Program-made: the position numbers and the translations under genes
Shown: positions 1 to 9,614 of the stretch, in pieces
Layout of the letters: the number at the start of each line of letters is the position of its first letter
Position numbering within the stretch: the stretch's first letter is position 1
NCBI GenBank assembly: GCA_033344875.1
Contig: JAWPMO010000001.1
Location: 4,117,595-4,181,594 of the forward strand
Direction: 5' to 3'
DNA length: 64,000 nucleotides
From: Ilumatobacteraceae bacterium
Lineage (GTDB): Bacteria; Actinomycetota; Acidimicrobiia; Acidimicrobiales; Ilumatobacteraceae
The notes under the pieces: model-generated
Seen by the model: only the letters and a program-made list of their open reading frames with translations
Told to the model about the DNA's origin: nothing
The model's database searches: none

Positions 1-1
1 T

Positions 2-40
2 GGCATGGACCCGATGGGTGGCATGGGCGGCATGATGTGA
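2..40 (+). CDS. groEL: GroEL chaperonin, C-terminal end only (partial)
   Basis: The first bases read in frame as GMDPMGGMGGMM followed by TGA. This is the Gly/Met-rich flexible tail that ends bacterial 60-kDa chaperonins and lies inside the folding cavity. Only 12 codons are present; the rest of the gene lies upstream of the window. A strong hairpin follows 51 bp later, in line with the end of a groEL transcript. The call rests on the tail motif alone, but few other protein families end this way. Confidence 0.85.
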   Translation, partial: GMDPMGGMGGMM

Positions 41-91
41 CATCACGAGTTGTGCCTGGCACAACTCGCGACTGACACCTGGTGTCATCGA

Positions 92-117
92 CGGCCCGGG
101 GCTTCGGCCCCGGGCCG
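92..117 (+). terminator. Terminator hairpin after groEL
   Basis: A perfect 11-bp GC stem (CGGCCCGGGGC) closes on a TTCG tetraloop. There is no long T run, as is common in high-GC actinobacteria. It lies 51 bp after the groEL stop and 46 bp before the next start, so it separates the two transcripts. Confidence 0.85.
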
Positions 118-163
118 TTGCGCGTCCGGGGTTGACCGACGGTCGACCGGTAGGTTGCAGCCC

Positions 164-622
164 ATGTCCGACCGAGCGATGCGTCCATTCTGGATCCATC
201 AGTTGTCCGAGTACCTGATCGGGATCGCGCTGGTCGCACAGGGGCTGCAGGAGCAGGACCCGCTCGTCCCCGCGCTGGCGGGTATCGCCGTCATGGCCAA
301 CGTGGCGATCGTGCGCGGGCCACTCGGCGCATTCAAGTGGGTCGGACGGAGCCTCCACCGGTGGCTCGACATCGTCGTGATGCTCGGCATCCTCGTGGCC
401 GCGTTGCAGCCGTGGTTCGACGTGCCCGCCGGTGGCCGGCTGATCATGCTGGTGATGCTGGTGCCGCTCGGGTTCCTGTGGTTCTACACCGACTGGGCCG
501 AACGCCGCAGTCGCAAGGAGCGCCGGGTCGACCGAGCGAGTGTGAAGAGCGAGGACGTCGGGCGATCCGCCGGACGGATGGCCGGCAACGCGTTCAAGGC
601 GATCAAGAAGAAGTCGGAGTAG
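164..622 (+). CDS. Small integral membrane protein of unknown function
   Basis: The product has 152 residues and I do not recognise its family. Three or four hydrophobic stretches are visible: about residues 15-28, 38-52, 69-86 and 90-107. A basic, Arg/Lys-rich C-terminal tail ends in IKKKSE and probably faces the cytoplasm. The ATG at 164 was chosen because the residues before it in the open frame are Arg/Pro/Gly-rich and include the groEL terminator. The gene overlaps the convergent MFS gene by 20 bp at its 3' end. Confidence 0.7.
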   Translation: MSDRAMRPFWIHQLSEYLIGIALVAQGLQEQDPLVPALAGIAVMANVAIVRGPLGAFKWVGRSLHRWLDIVVMLGILVAALQPWFDVPAGGRLIMLVMLVPLGFLWFYTDWAERRSRKERRVDRASVKSEDVGRSAGRMAGNAFKAIKKKSE

Positions 623-1973
623 CGGCGGCGCGGGCGGCTTCCATCTTCTCGGTCGTCAACTTGGACCGACCGAAGAGGAAGCACGCAGCGATGATCGCGG
701 CCTGGGCGAACCAGGTGGAGCGCAGCGCGAACTCGCGGTCGACCTGTCGTTCGAGTACCCACACGATCGCGCCACCCAGCGCAGCTCCGATCGGGATCAT
801 GCCCCACGCGAAGAAGCGGTACACGCTGTTGACGCGTCCGAGCAGACGACTCGGGATGATCGTCTGCCGGAGGCTGACCGTGATGACGTTCCAGAGAATG
901 CCGAGGAACGCTTCGAGACCGAAGATGACGATCACGAGCGGCCACCACGGCACCAGGCCGATGATCACCGGCCCGATGGCCATGCCGCCGAGCGCGATCG
1001 CGAGCGCGGTGCCGCTCCCGAGCCGCTTCGAGATCGCCGGGGCGACGTTGCCGCCGATCAGCCCGCCGACCGCGCCGCCGAAGAACAGCACGGTGAACAG
1101 CAGGGGCCCGATGTCGAGCACCTCCTGGGCGAACAGCACGATCGTGGCGCCGCTGACCATGCCGGCGGCGTTGAGCAACCCGAGGATGATCGCCATCGGC
1201 CGGAGCAGGGTGTGCGACATCAACCAGCGAACGCCCTCGCCGAGTTCGGCGCGGAACGACTTATTCGGGGCCGCCTCGTCGCGGTCGGCACGGAAGGTAC
1301 CGGGGATCAGGAAAACCATCGCGGCGGCCAGGAAGAACGTCGCCGCGTCGACGAAGAACGGCAGTGCGAACGCGGCCAGCAGCAGGACCGATCCGAGCGG
1401 CGGCCCGGCGAACGTGTTGGTGACGTTCTCGATGCTCCAGATCCGACCGTTGGCCTTCTCGAGCTGGTGCGGCTCGACGATGTTCGGCAGGATCGTCTGG
1501 TTGGAGTTGTCACGCAACACCTCGGCCATGCCGAGCAGCAAGGTCGCGCCGAGCACGATCAGGAACAGCCCGGTCTGCGTGCCGGTGACCGCGTCGAGTT
1601 CGTCGGGGCCCGGCAGCGTGTCGCTTGCGCCGAGGACCGCGAACGCAACCACCAGGGTCAGACATCCGCGCAGCACATCCATCGTGATCATCGCCTTGCG
1701 GCGGTCGACCCGGTCGGTGATCACGCCGGCCGGCAGGGTGAAGATCAGCCACGGCAGGCGCTGGGCGACCGCCACGAGCGCGATCAGCATCGGATTGCGG
1801 GTGATCGCCGACGCCAGCCACGGGTACGCGACGGTGGCCATGCCATCGCCGAGGTTCGACACGACCGTGCCGGTGAACAGCTTGTAGTACGACGATCCGA
1901 GACGCTGGTCGCCGACCGTGACCGGGCTGCTGCCGTCGCCGGTGTCGTCGATCTGGGTGTCGGTGTCGCTCAT
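603..1973 (-). CDS. MFS transporter, drug/siderophore exporter type
   Basis: This 456-residue protein has the 12-helix pattern of the major facilitator superfamily. The loop between helices 2 and 3 carries the signature GVITDRVDRRK (residues 83-93). Its overall look, with SNLGDGMATVAYPWLAS in helix 1, fits the MFS_3 (enterobactin-exporter-like) group, which pumps small molecules out of the cytoplasm. Its start overlaps the stop of the upstream ArsR-type regulator by four bases (ATGA), so the two are translationally coupled and the regulator probably controls the pump. The substrate is unknown. Confidence 0.85.
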   Translation of the reverse strand: MSDTDTQIDDTGDGSSPVTVGDQRLGSSYYKLFTGTVVSNLGDGMATVAYPWLASAITRNPMLIALVAVAQRLPWLIFTLPAGVITDRVDRRKAMITMDVLRGCLTLVVAFAVLGASDTLPGPDELDAVTGTQTGLFLIVLGATLLLGMAEVLRDNSNQTILPNIVEPHQLEKANGRIWSIENVTNTFAGPPLGSVLLLAAFALPFFVDAATFFLAAAMVFLIPGTFRADRDEAAPNKSFRAELGEGVRWLMSHTLLRPMAIILGLLNAAGMVSGATIVLFAQEVLDIGPLLFTVLFFGGAVGGLIGGNVAPAISKRLGSGTALAIALGGMAIGPVIIGLVPWWPLVIVIFGLEAFLGILWNVITVSLRQTIIPSRLLGRVNSVYRFFAWGMIPIGAALGGAIVWVLERQVDREFALRSTWFAQAAIIAACFLFGRSKLTTEKMEAARAAATPTSS

Positions 1974-2626
1974 GTCTCGGCCTCGTCGTCGAGTGTGGTG
2001 GATGGTGGTCGGTCGTTACCGGTCGGTTTCCGGGCGGGGAGACGGTTGGTGGGGAACAGGGCGATGTACAGCCCGTACTCCGTGTCACCGCTGCGCGGTT
2101 CCTCGGCGAACTCGAGCGCGAGCGCCTGGAGGCGGTCGGCGAATTCGCGTGCGCGGCGTTGGGGGATGCGGGCGTGCCGGTACGTGCTGGTCGCGTGTCT
2201 GCCCTCGGCGGCGAGTCGCTCGACGTCCATCTCCGCCAGGACGTCGCGGATGAAGGGGATCTCGCCGGGCCGGTCGGGCAGCACGAACGTGAGGGCGGGG
2301 CGACCGTAGAACCGCTCGTCGATCGCCCGCACCCGACGTGTCCGGACGACCCGCAGGAGACCGGCCTCGACGAGGACGTCGACGTGGTACGCCACCGAGC
2401 CGCGGGGTCGGTCGAGTCGTTCGGCCAGCTCCGTGACCGACATCGCCCGTTCGAGCACGAGATCGATGATCGTGCTGCGCAGCGGGTCACCCAGCGCCTT
2501 GAGCTGGGCGGGCGTGTCGACCTGGAACTCGGCGGCGAGATCGTAGTCGCGTCGTTCGGGGGACGGGGACGCCTGGCGATCGTCCCCTCGCTCCGTCCCG
2601 CCCTCGTGGCGTCGATCGTCCGACAT
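1970..2626 (-). CDS. ArsR-family winged-helix transcriptional regulator
   Basis: The product has 218 residues. A winged helix-turn-helix spans about residues 42-100, with the typical LKALGDPLR entry, TELAERLDRPRGSVAYHVDVL recognition region and wing. The long charged N-terminus and a C-terminal half without obvious metal ligands suggest a non-metal-sensing member. The ATG at 2626 was chosen because the open frame upstream is low-complexity and crosses the divergent gene at 2700. It is the first gene of a two-gene operon with the MFS pump and is likely its local regulator. Confidence 0.8.
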   Translation of the reverse strand: MSDDRRHEGGTERGDDRQASPSPERRDYDLAAEFQVDTPAQLKALGDPLRSTIIDLVLERAMSVTELAERLDRPRGSVAYHVDVLVEAGLLRVVRTRRVRAIDERFYGRPALTFVLPDRPGEIPFIRDVLAEMDVERLAAEGRHATSTYRHARIPQRRAREFADRLQALALEFAEEPRSGDTEYGLYIALFPTNRLPARKPTGNDRPPSTTLDDEAET

Positions 2627-2699
2627 TTCCCGAACAATAGGGAGAAGTCGGACGAAAGGCAAGGTCCACCCCAGCCGGAGCGGCCGTAGGCTGTACGGT

Positions 2700-2876
2700 A
2701 TGCCGTTCGAGCGTCCAGCCCCCGACCTGACGAAGCTCCTCGCCGCCTGGGAGGAGTTCGAGCGTGGCGAGCAGCAGCCCGGCAAGGTGCTGGCCAACCT
2801 GAAGACGGCCGGCCTGCCCGAGGTGCTCACCGAGCTCATCGAGAGCGGCTGGACCCCCTCCGTCACCGCATCGTGA
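2700..2876 (+). CDS. Small conserved-looking protein of unknown function (58 aa)
   Basis: A 58-codon frame begins with ATG at 2700 and reads MPFERPAPDLTKLLAAWEEF onward. It is predicted to be mostly helical and soluble, with no membrane segment. Codon use is strongly G/C in the third position, as in neighbouring genes. It stops one base before the GTG start of the Nudix gene, so the two are almost certainly co-translated. A TACGGT/TAGGCT-like -10 lies within ten bases of the start, suggesting a leaderless message. Function unknown. Confidence 0.65.
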   Translation: MPFERPAPDLTKLLAAWEEFERGEQQPGKVLANLKTAGLPEVLTELIESGWTPSVTAS

Positions 2877-2877
2877 C

Positions 2878-3564
2878 GTGACCGCTGCGGCCGGGCGGCG
2901 CCCCGGAGGTCAGCAGATCGTCCCCCGCCCGACCAGGTGGGCGCCCGGCCCGCCGGCGCCCTGGGAGATCGGCGCGAGTCCGTCGCTCGACGAGGTGCTC
3001 GCCGCCGTGCCGGAGACCGATCGCCCGTCGCTCCCGTCGTTCCCGAATGCACGCCATTCCGCAGTGCTCGTCACGCTCACCGAAGGCTCCGCTGGGCCGG
3101 AGGTGCTGCTGACGCGACGGTCGTGGGAGATGCGCAGCCACCGCGGCGAGATGAGCTTTCCCGGTGGCCGGACCGATCCGGGTGAGACCCCGGTCCAGAC
3201 GGCGCTTCGAGAAGCGCACGAAGAGGTCGGCCTCGAGCCGTCGGACGTGACGATCCACGGCGAACTCGAACACCTCAACACGGTCGTCAGCCGGAGCTAC
3301 ATCGTCCCCAAGGTCGCGACCGTGGCCCGGCCCCTGGCGCTCGAGGCGCAGACGATGGAGGTCGAACGGGTCATGTGGGTCCCGCTCGCCGAGTTCACTC
3401 GCCCGGACACGTACCGTTCGGAAGTGTGGGGGATCGGCCCGACCGACCGCACGCTGCACTTCTTCGAATTGGATGACGAGACCGTCTGGGGGGCGACCGC
3501 GCGCATGCTCGTCGACCTCCTCACGCGCACGCTCGGGGTGTCGTTCGATCCCCGCAGCGCCTGA
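2878..3564 (+). CDS. Nudix hydrolase, CoA-pyrophosphatase (NudL) type
   Basis: This 228-residue protein carries a complete Nudix box at residues 97-119, with the GX5EX7REXXEEXG spacing and all catalytic glutamates present. Just before it, residues 77-97 match the NudL/UPF0035 signature (LLTRR, RSHRGEMSFPGG). NudL-type enzymes hydrolyse CoA and acyl-CoA to phosphopantetheine compounds and 3',5'-ADP in the cytoplasm. The GTG start at 2878 follows the small upstream ORF by one base. The CoA specificity is inferred from the motif. Confidence 0.85.
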   Translation: MTAAAGRRPGGQQIVPRPTRWAPGPPAPWEIGASPSLDEVLAAVPETDRPSLPSFPNARHSAVLVTLTEGSAGPEVLLTRRSWEMRSHRGEMSFPGGRTDPGETPVQTALREAHEEVGLEPSDVTIHGELEHLNTVVSRSYIVPKVATVARPLALEAQTMEVERVMWVPLAEFTRPDTYRSEVWGIGPTDRTLHFFELDDETVWGATARMLVDLLTRTLGVSFDPRSA

Positions 3565-3621
3565 CCCGACCGCACGAGTTGCGGGGCCGAGGATTGATCC
3601 GTCGACCGAACGGGTAGTCAC

Positions 3622-3656
3622 CCACAGACTGTGGATGCGCCTGTGGAGAACTCCAC
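3622..3656. terminator. Paired inverted repeats between convergent genes
   Basis: Two small inverted repeats lie side by side between the convergent Nudix and FAD-oxidase genes: CCACAG-A-CTGTGG at 3622-3634 and GTGGAG-AA-CTCCAC at 3643-3656. The stems are only 6 bp and the loops very short, so a bidirectional terminator role is a guess from position. Confidence 0.3.
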
Positions 3657-3664
3657 GCGTGTAA

Positions 3665-4768
3665 CTACATCGACGACGCGCGCCCCGGCGAGCGGCCGGG
3701 AGCGAACGGGCCGAGAACGTCATCGTCCCCACCGTCGATCATCGCAGCCACGCGGAATCCGACCGTCGGGCCGATCGTCAAGCCGATCGCTCCGAACCCG
3801 GTGACGATCCACGTCGCATCGTCGATCTGCCCGATCGTGGGCCGGTGAGAGTCGGTCGGGAACGGGCGCAACCCGACCCGGGTCTCGATCAGCGACGCGT
3901 CGACGAGGCCCGGTGCCAGGTCCAGCGCTCGATCGAGCACCCGCCGGACCCCGTCGGCGGTGACACGTGGGTCGGCCACACCGTCTTCGCGTGTGGCCCC
4001 GACGACGATCCGGCCGTCGCCGAACGGCACGATGTAGTGGTCGGCCGGTGGCAACACCGACGGCCAGCGACCGGTGTCGACCCCGGTGAGTCCGAGATGG
4101 CAGATCTGGCCACGCTGCGCCGTCACGCCGACCTGCTGTCGCCGTGCTCGGAGGAGTTCGTTCGTCCACGCACCACCGGCGACCACGACGGTGTCGGCGT
4201 CGATGGAAGTGCCGTCGACCGTGACCGTCCCCGGGCCGATGTCGACCGTGCCGGCACGAACGCTGCCGCCCAGCCGGCCGACACCGTCGACCAGGCCGGC
4301 GGCCAACCGCCGACCGTCGATCCGAGCGCCACCCGGCACGAACCAGCCCTCCCAGCCATCGGCGAGCGGCGGGAACATCGCACGGGCGGCCGCCGCGTCG
4401 ACACGTTGCGGTGTGCCGGCCACCTGCGACGCGGCGCATCGCATCACCAACCGATCGGCCTTGACCTGGTCGGGGCCGCCGTCCGGACCGATGACGAGTG
4501 CGCCGTTCGTGGCGTGCCCGACGTCGTCGATGCCGACCTCGGCGAGGGCGGCGAGCACTTCGGGATACGCCTCGGCCCCGGCGGCGTACAACCGGTACAC
4601 ATCGCCCTCCAGCGCGGTCGCCCACGGGGCGATGATCCCGGCGCCCGCCGCGGTCGCGCGTCCGGTGCGGGCGTCGTCGATCAGCGTCACCGTCGCGCCG
4701 GCCCGCGCAGCGGCGAACGCCACCGAGGCCCCGGCGACGCCGGATCCGACGACGGTGACGTCGCTCAT
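3665..4768 (-). CDS. FAD-dependent oxidoreductase, glycine/D-amino-acid oxidase (DAO) family
   Basis: The product has 367 residues. The N-terminus is a Rossmann FAD-binding fold with GSGVAG (residues 8-13) and a strand ending in the acidic ribose-binding residue (TLIDD). Near the C-terminus the GLRPFPTDSHRPTIG and VTGFGAIGLTIGP segments match the FAD-contact region of ThiO/SoxB-like amine oxidases, which oxidise glycine, sarcosine or D-amino acids. Its start overlaps the stop of the upstream PLP decarboxylase by four bases, so it may act on the amine or amino acid handled by that enzyme. Confidence 0.82.
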   Translation of the reverse strand: MSDVTVVGSGVAGASVAFAAARAGATVTLIDDARTGRATAAGAGIIAPWATALEGDVYRLYAAGAEAYPEVLAALAEVGIDDVGHATNGALVIGPDGGPDQVKADRLVMRCAASQVAGTPQRVDAAAARAMFPPLADGWEGWFVPGGARIDGRRLAAGLVDGVGRLGGSVRAGTVDIGPGTVTVDGTSIDADTVVVAGGAWTNELLRARRQQVGVTAQRGQICHLGLTGVDTGRWPSVLPPADHYIVPFGDGRIVVGATREDGVADPRVTADGVRRVLDRALDLAPGLVDASLIETRVGLRPFPTDSHRPTIGQIDDATWIVTGFGAIGLTIGPTVGFRVAAMIDGGDDDVLGPFAPGRSPGRASSM

Positions 4769-6177
4769 GCGCCGACGCGCTCGACGAGCGAGTTCCAGAA
4801 CGCCTCGACGTGGCGCCGTTCGGTCGTGCGGGCGCCGATGCTGACCCGCATCACCGAACGGCCGTCGAGCACCGTCCGGGTGACGTGCGACTCACCGCTC
4901 GCGTTGACGTCGGCGATCAGACGGTCGGTCGGGCCATCGTCGGTGCCGGCGACGCGGAGGCAGAGCAGGTTCAGCGGATGTGGTGCGACGACCTCGAAGC
5001 GGTCGTCGGCGGCCACCCACGCCGCCAACTCCTGCGTGAGCGCGACGTCACGTCGGATCCGCTCCCGGATCGATGCCACACCGTCGAGGCGGATCGTGAA
5101 CCAGAGTTTCAACGCACGGAAGCGTCGTCCGAGCGGCACCTGCCAGTCGCGGTAGTCGATCGCCCGGCCCGACTCGGCCGCCTCGGAGCGGAGGAACTCC
5201 GGGAGGATGCTCAGCGCACCGAGCAGCGCTGCGCGGTCGGTGACCCAGAACAGGGTGCAGTCGAAGTTGACGCCCATCCACTTGTGTGGGTTCGTGGCAT
5301 AGCTGGCGACCCGGTCGAGCCCGTCGTTGACCCACCGGTGGTCCGGGACGAGTGCGGCGATGCCGCTCATCGCGCCGTCGACGTGGAGCCAGATGTCGTG
5401 GGCGTCGCACACGTCGGCGATCACCGCAGTCGGATCGAACGCCATCGACGACGTGGTGCCGTGGGTCGTGCACGCGAAGAACGGGACATACCCGCCCTGC
5501 ACGTCGGCCTCGACCGCTGCCGCGAAGGCGTCGGGTCGCATCGCGAATCGCTCGTCGTGATCGATGATCCTGATCCGATCGGTCCCGATGCCGGCGATCC
5601 GCAGCCCTTTCTCCAGCGCCGAATGGGCGTGGGCCGAGATGTACGCGGTCAGCCGGCTGGTGTCACCGGTGGTGTTGACCGTGCCGGCCGTCGCCTTCCA
5701 ACGGGCGGCGAGGATCGCGACGAGTGCCGCCTCGCTCGCCGATCCCTGGATGACTCCACCGCCGCGTTCGCTGGTCGAGTGGAAGGTGTCGGGCAGGCCG
5801 AGCAACTCCTGCATCCAGTCGAGCATCAGCGTCTCGATCTCGGTGCAGGCGGGCGACGTGACCCAGCTCATCCCCTGCACGCCGAGCCCGGCGGAGAGCA
5901 GCTCGCCGAGGATCGACGGGTAGGTCGTGTTGGCGGGGAAGTAGGCGAACCAGTTCGGGTGCTGCCAGTGCGTGATCGTCGGCACGACGACGCGCTCGAT
6001 GTCGGCCATCACGTCGGCCCACGGCTCCGGCTCGGTCGGCGGATGTTCCGGCAGCATCGCCCGGACGTCGCCGGGCTCGACGTCCGGCACGATGCGCTGC
6101 TCGCCGACCCCCTCCAGGTAGTCGGCGATCATGTCGATCAGCGCGTAACCGTTGGTGCGGAACTCGTCGGGCGTCAC
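4765..6177 (-). CDS. PLP-dependent group II amino-acid decarboxylase (aromatic-L-amino-acid type)
   Basis: The 470-residue product has all the landmarks of group II decarboxylases: the PLP-stacking His in AHAHSALEK (His185), Asp267 in HVDGA, and the Schiff-base lysine in NPHKWMG (Lys299). The N-terminal MTPDEFRTNGYALIDMIADY start and length are typical of DOPA/tryptophan decarboxylases. The cytoplasmic reaction removes CO2 from an L-amino acid, giving an amine. It is the first gene of a two-gene operon with the FAD oxidase. The exact substrate cannot be told from sequence. Confidence 0.88.
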   Translation of the reverse strand: MTPDEFRTNGYALIDMIADYLEGVGEQRIVPDVEPGDVRAMLPEHPPTEPEPWADVMADIERVVVPTITHWQHPNWFAYFPANTTYPSILGELLSAGLGVQGMSWVTSPACTEIETLMLDWMQELLGLPDTFHSTSERGGGVIQGSASEAALVAILAARWKATAGTVNTTGDTSRLTAYISAHAHSALEKGLRIAGIGTDRIRIIDHDERFAMRPDAFAAAVEADVQGGYVPFFACTTHGTTSSMAFDPTAVIADVCDAHDIWLHVDGAMSGIAALVPDHRWVNDGLDRVASYATNPHKWMGVNFDCTLFWVTDRAALLGALSILPEFLRSEAAESGRAIDYRDWQVPLGRRFRALKLWFTIRLDGVASIRERIRRDVALTQELAAWVAADDRFEVVAPHPLNLLCLRVAGTDDGPTDRLIADVNASGESHVTRTVLDGRSVMRVSIGARTTERRHVEAFWNSLVERVGA

Positions 6178-6257
6178 GTTCCCGACGTTAGGCGGTCACG
6201 GAACGCGTCGGACCTTCGGCTCTGGCGGCAGCCCGTTGCAGGGCGGACAGTGGTGGC

Positions 6258-7502
6258 GTGAACGGTTTTCGGTACAGCGTCGTCGCCTCCCCGCTCCACG
6301 ATCAGCGGTCGGTCGATCGGATCACCGAACCCGTTCGACGACAACTCGTCGCGCTCGGTGGGGGCGCCGCGAACGGCGAGGCGGACGTGGACGTCGAGCT
6401 CGACGCCGAACGGCCGCACGTGGTGGTCGTCGCGACCGGTGGGACGGAGCGAGCGGTCCTCGACCTGGTGCGGCGCCGCCGCGCTGTCGTTCCGTGGGAG
6501 CCGGTGGTCCTGGTCGCTCATCCACTTCACAACAGCCTGGCCGCTTCGATCGAGTCGATGGCGCGGCTGCGGTCGGACGGGGTACGGGGTTGCGTCGTGC
6601 AGGCGACGGAACTGCTCGTCGACCGGGAAGCGCTCGCGGGCGCGATCTCCGATCTGAGCGTGCTGTTCGCCGTCCGGGGATCCCGCATCGGGCTGGTCGG
6701 CGAACCGTCCGACTGGTTGGTCGCGAGCGTGCCGACCGCGGTGGACCTCCGCGCTCGGTGGGGGATCGAGTTGGTCGACATCGGCATCGGCGACACCATC
6801 GATCGCACACGTCGTGTCGACGCGGCGGAGGCCCGGCCGGTCGCTGTGCGCTTCACCGCCAAGGGTGTGCCGACTGCCGAAACCGTGGCGGCGGCGGCGC
6901 TGCACCCGGCACTGGTGGACGGCATCGAGCAGGCAGGGGTCGACGCGGTCGCCGTGCGCTGCTTCGACTTCATCACCGAACTCGCCACGTCCGGATGCGT
7001 GGCACTCGCCGAGCTGAACGACACCGGGGTCGTCGCCGGCTGCGAGGGCGACGTCGCATCGACGGTCGCCATGATGCTGGTACGTGAACTCACCGGTCGG
7101 CCGAGTTGGATCGCGAACCCGGCGCGGATCGACGCATCCACCAACTCGCTGCTGCTCGCGCACTGCACCGTCGCCCCGTCGATGGTCGACGACCTGGAGT
7201 TGCACACGCACTTCGAGAGCGGGCTCGGGGTCGGACTGCGGGGCACCTTCGCTCCCGGACCGGTCACGCTGCTGCGCCTCGGCGGCACATCGCTCGAACG
7301 ACACTGGTTCGCCGAGGCCGAGGTGGTGGAGGCAGGTGCGTCACCCGATCTGTGTCGCACACAGGTCACGGTACGTGTCGCCGACGACCATCCGGTCGGC
7401 CGACTGCTCGACGATCCGCTCGGCAACCACCTGGTGATGGTGCAGGGCCACCATGGAGAGCGCCTGGAGCGGTGGTGGCGCCTCGCCTTCGGCGATCAGT
7501 GA
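6258..7502 (+). CDS. L-fucose/L-arabinose isomerase-like protein
   Basis: This 414-residue protein resembles the small group of fucose-isomerase-like proteins in actinobacteria and archaea. The recognisable part is the C-terminal half: GCEGDVASTVAMMLVRELTG, IANPARID, LLLAHCTVAP and THFESGLGVGLRG, matching the metal- and sugar-binding regions of the FucI C-terminal domain. The N-terminal part is shorter than in true FucI (about 590 aa). It stands alone, overlapping the convergent membrane gene by 7 bp. A sugar isomerase or related aldose/ketose activity is inferred; the substrate is unknown. Confidence 0.7.
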   Translation: MNGFRYSVVASPLHDQRSVDRITEPVRRQLVALGGGAANGEADVDVELDAERPHVVVVATGGTERAVLDLVRRRRAVVPWEPVVLVAHPLHNSLAASIESMARLRSDGVRGCVVQATELLVDREALAGAISDLSVLFAVRGSRIGLVGEPSDWLVASVPTAVDLRARWGIELVDIGIGDTIDRTRRVDAAEARPVAVRFTAKGVPTAETVAAAALHPALVDGIEQAGVDAVAVRCFDFITELATSGCVALAELNDTGVVAGCEGDVASTVAMMLVRELTGRPSWIANPARIDASTNSLLLAHCTVAPSMVDDLELHTHFESGLGVGLRGTFAPGPVTLLRLGGTSLERHWFAEAEVVEAGASPDLCRTQVTVRVADDHPVGRLLDDPLGNHLVMVQGHHGERLERWWRLAFGDQ

Positions 7503-7879
7503 CCGGCGGCGACGCGCCGGTCTTGGGCCGCCTTGGCCTTCCGGGCGCTCGCCACGATTCGCCACACGATCAGGGCGAGCCCGGCGAGGATCGCGATGAG
7601 CACCAGGCTCTGGTGCCAGCCGCCGCGGGCGTCGCTCCCGCATCCTGGCTTCGGCACGGCGCTGATGCATTCGCTGATGTCGCGATCGGCCGGGATGAAC
7701 TCGTTCACCGGGGTACCGGTGCCGTCGGCATCCCGGACGAGTTCGGTGTCGACGGCGCGGGACGGCTCGGTGGCGCGGTCGGCCAGGGCGTACATCTGGA
7801 CCGCAACGGCCACCACGCACAGCACCATGAGCACCACCGTCACTCGACGCCGCCGGGGCAGCGATCGCCACGTGCTCAT
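7496..7879 (-). CDS. Small two-helix membrane protein of unknown function
   Basis: The product has 127 residues. One hydrophobic helix lies near the N-terminus after a basic RRRR stretch (about residues 14-31) and a second near residues 90-108, followed by a basic tail. About 55 polar residues with two cysteines lie between them and are probably outside the membrane. ATG 7879 was preferred over an in-frame GTG at 7891 because GGGGT lies upstream at ribosome-binding distance. The gene diverges from guaA with almost no space between them. I do not recognise the family. Confidence 0.65.
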   Translation of the reverse strand: MSTWRSLPRRRRVTVVLMVLCVVAVAVQMYALADRATEPSRAVDTELVRDADGTGTPVNEFIPADRDISECISAVPKPGCGSDARGGWHQSLVLIAILAGLALIVWRIVASARKAKAAQDRRVAAGH

Positions 7880-7896
7880 GGGATTGGACACCCCAG

Positions 7897-9497
<1,601 letters not shown>

Positions 9498-9614
9498 CGG
9501 CGCCGGTCCCGACCGGGTCCTACGGATACGGCCTGACCCCCGAACGGTCAATCGAAACATTGCCGGTCGCGTCGCAACGTGTTCGTAATATTCGGTACAC
9601 TGCCGACTCGTTCT

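Noticed and set aside
1212-2309. 365-codon plus-strand frame over the MFS and ArsR genes
   Set aside because: Antisense frame rich in Arg, Gln and Glu; both minus-strand genes are well supported.
3621-3650. TGTGGATGC and TGTGGAGAA as possible DnaA boxes
   Set aside because: Only six or seven of nine bases match, no cluster of good boxes is present, and the location between convergent genes does not suggest an origin.
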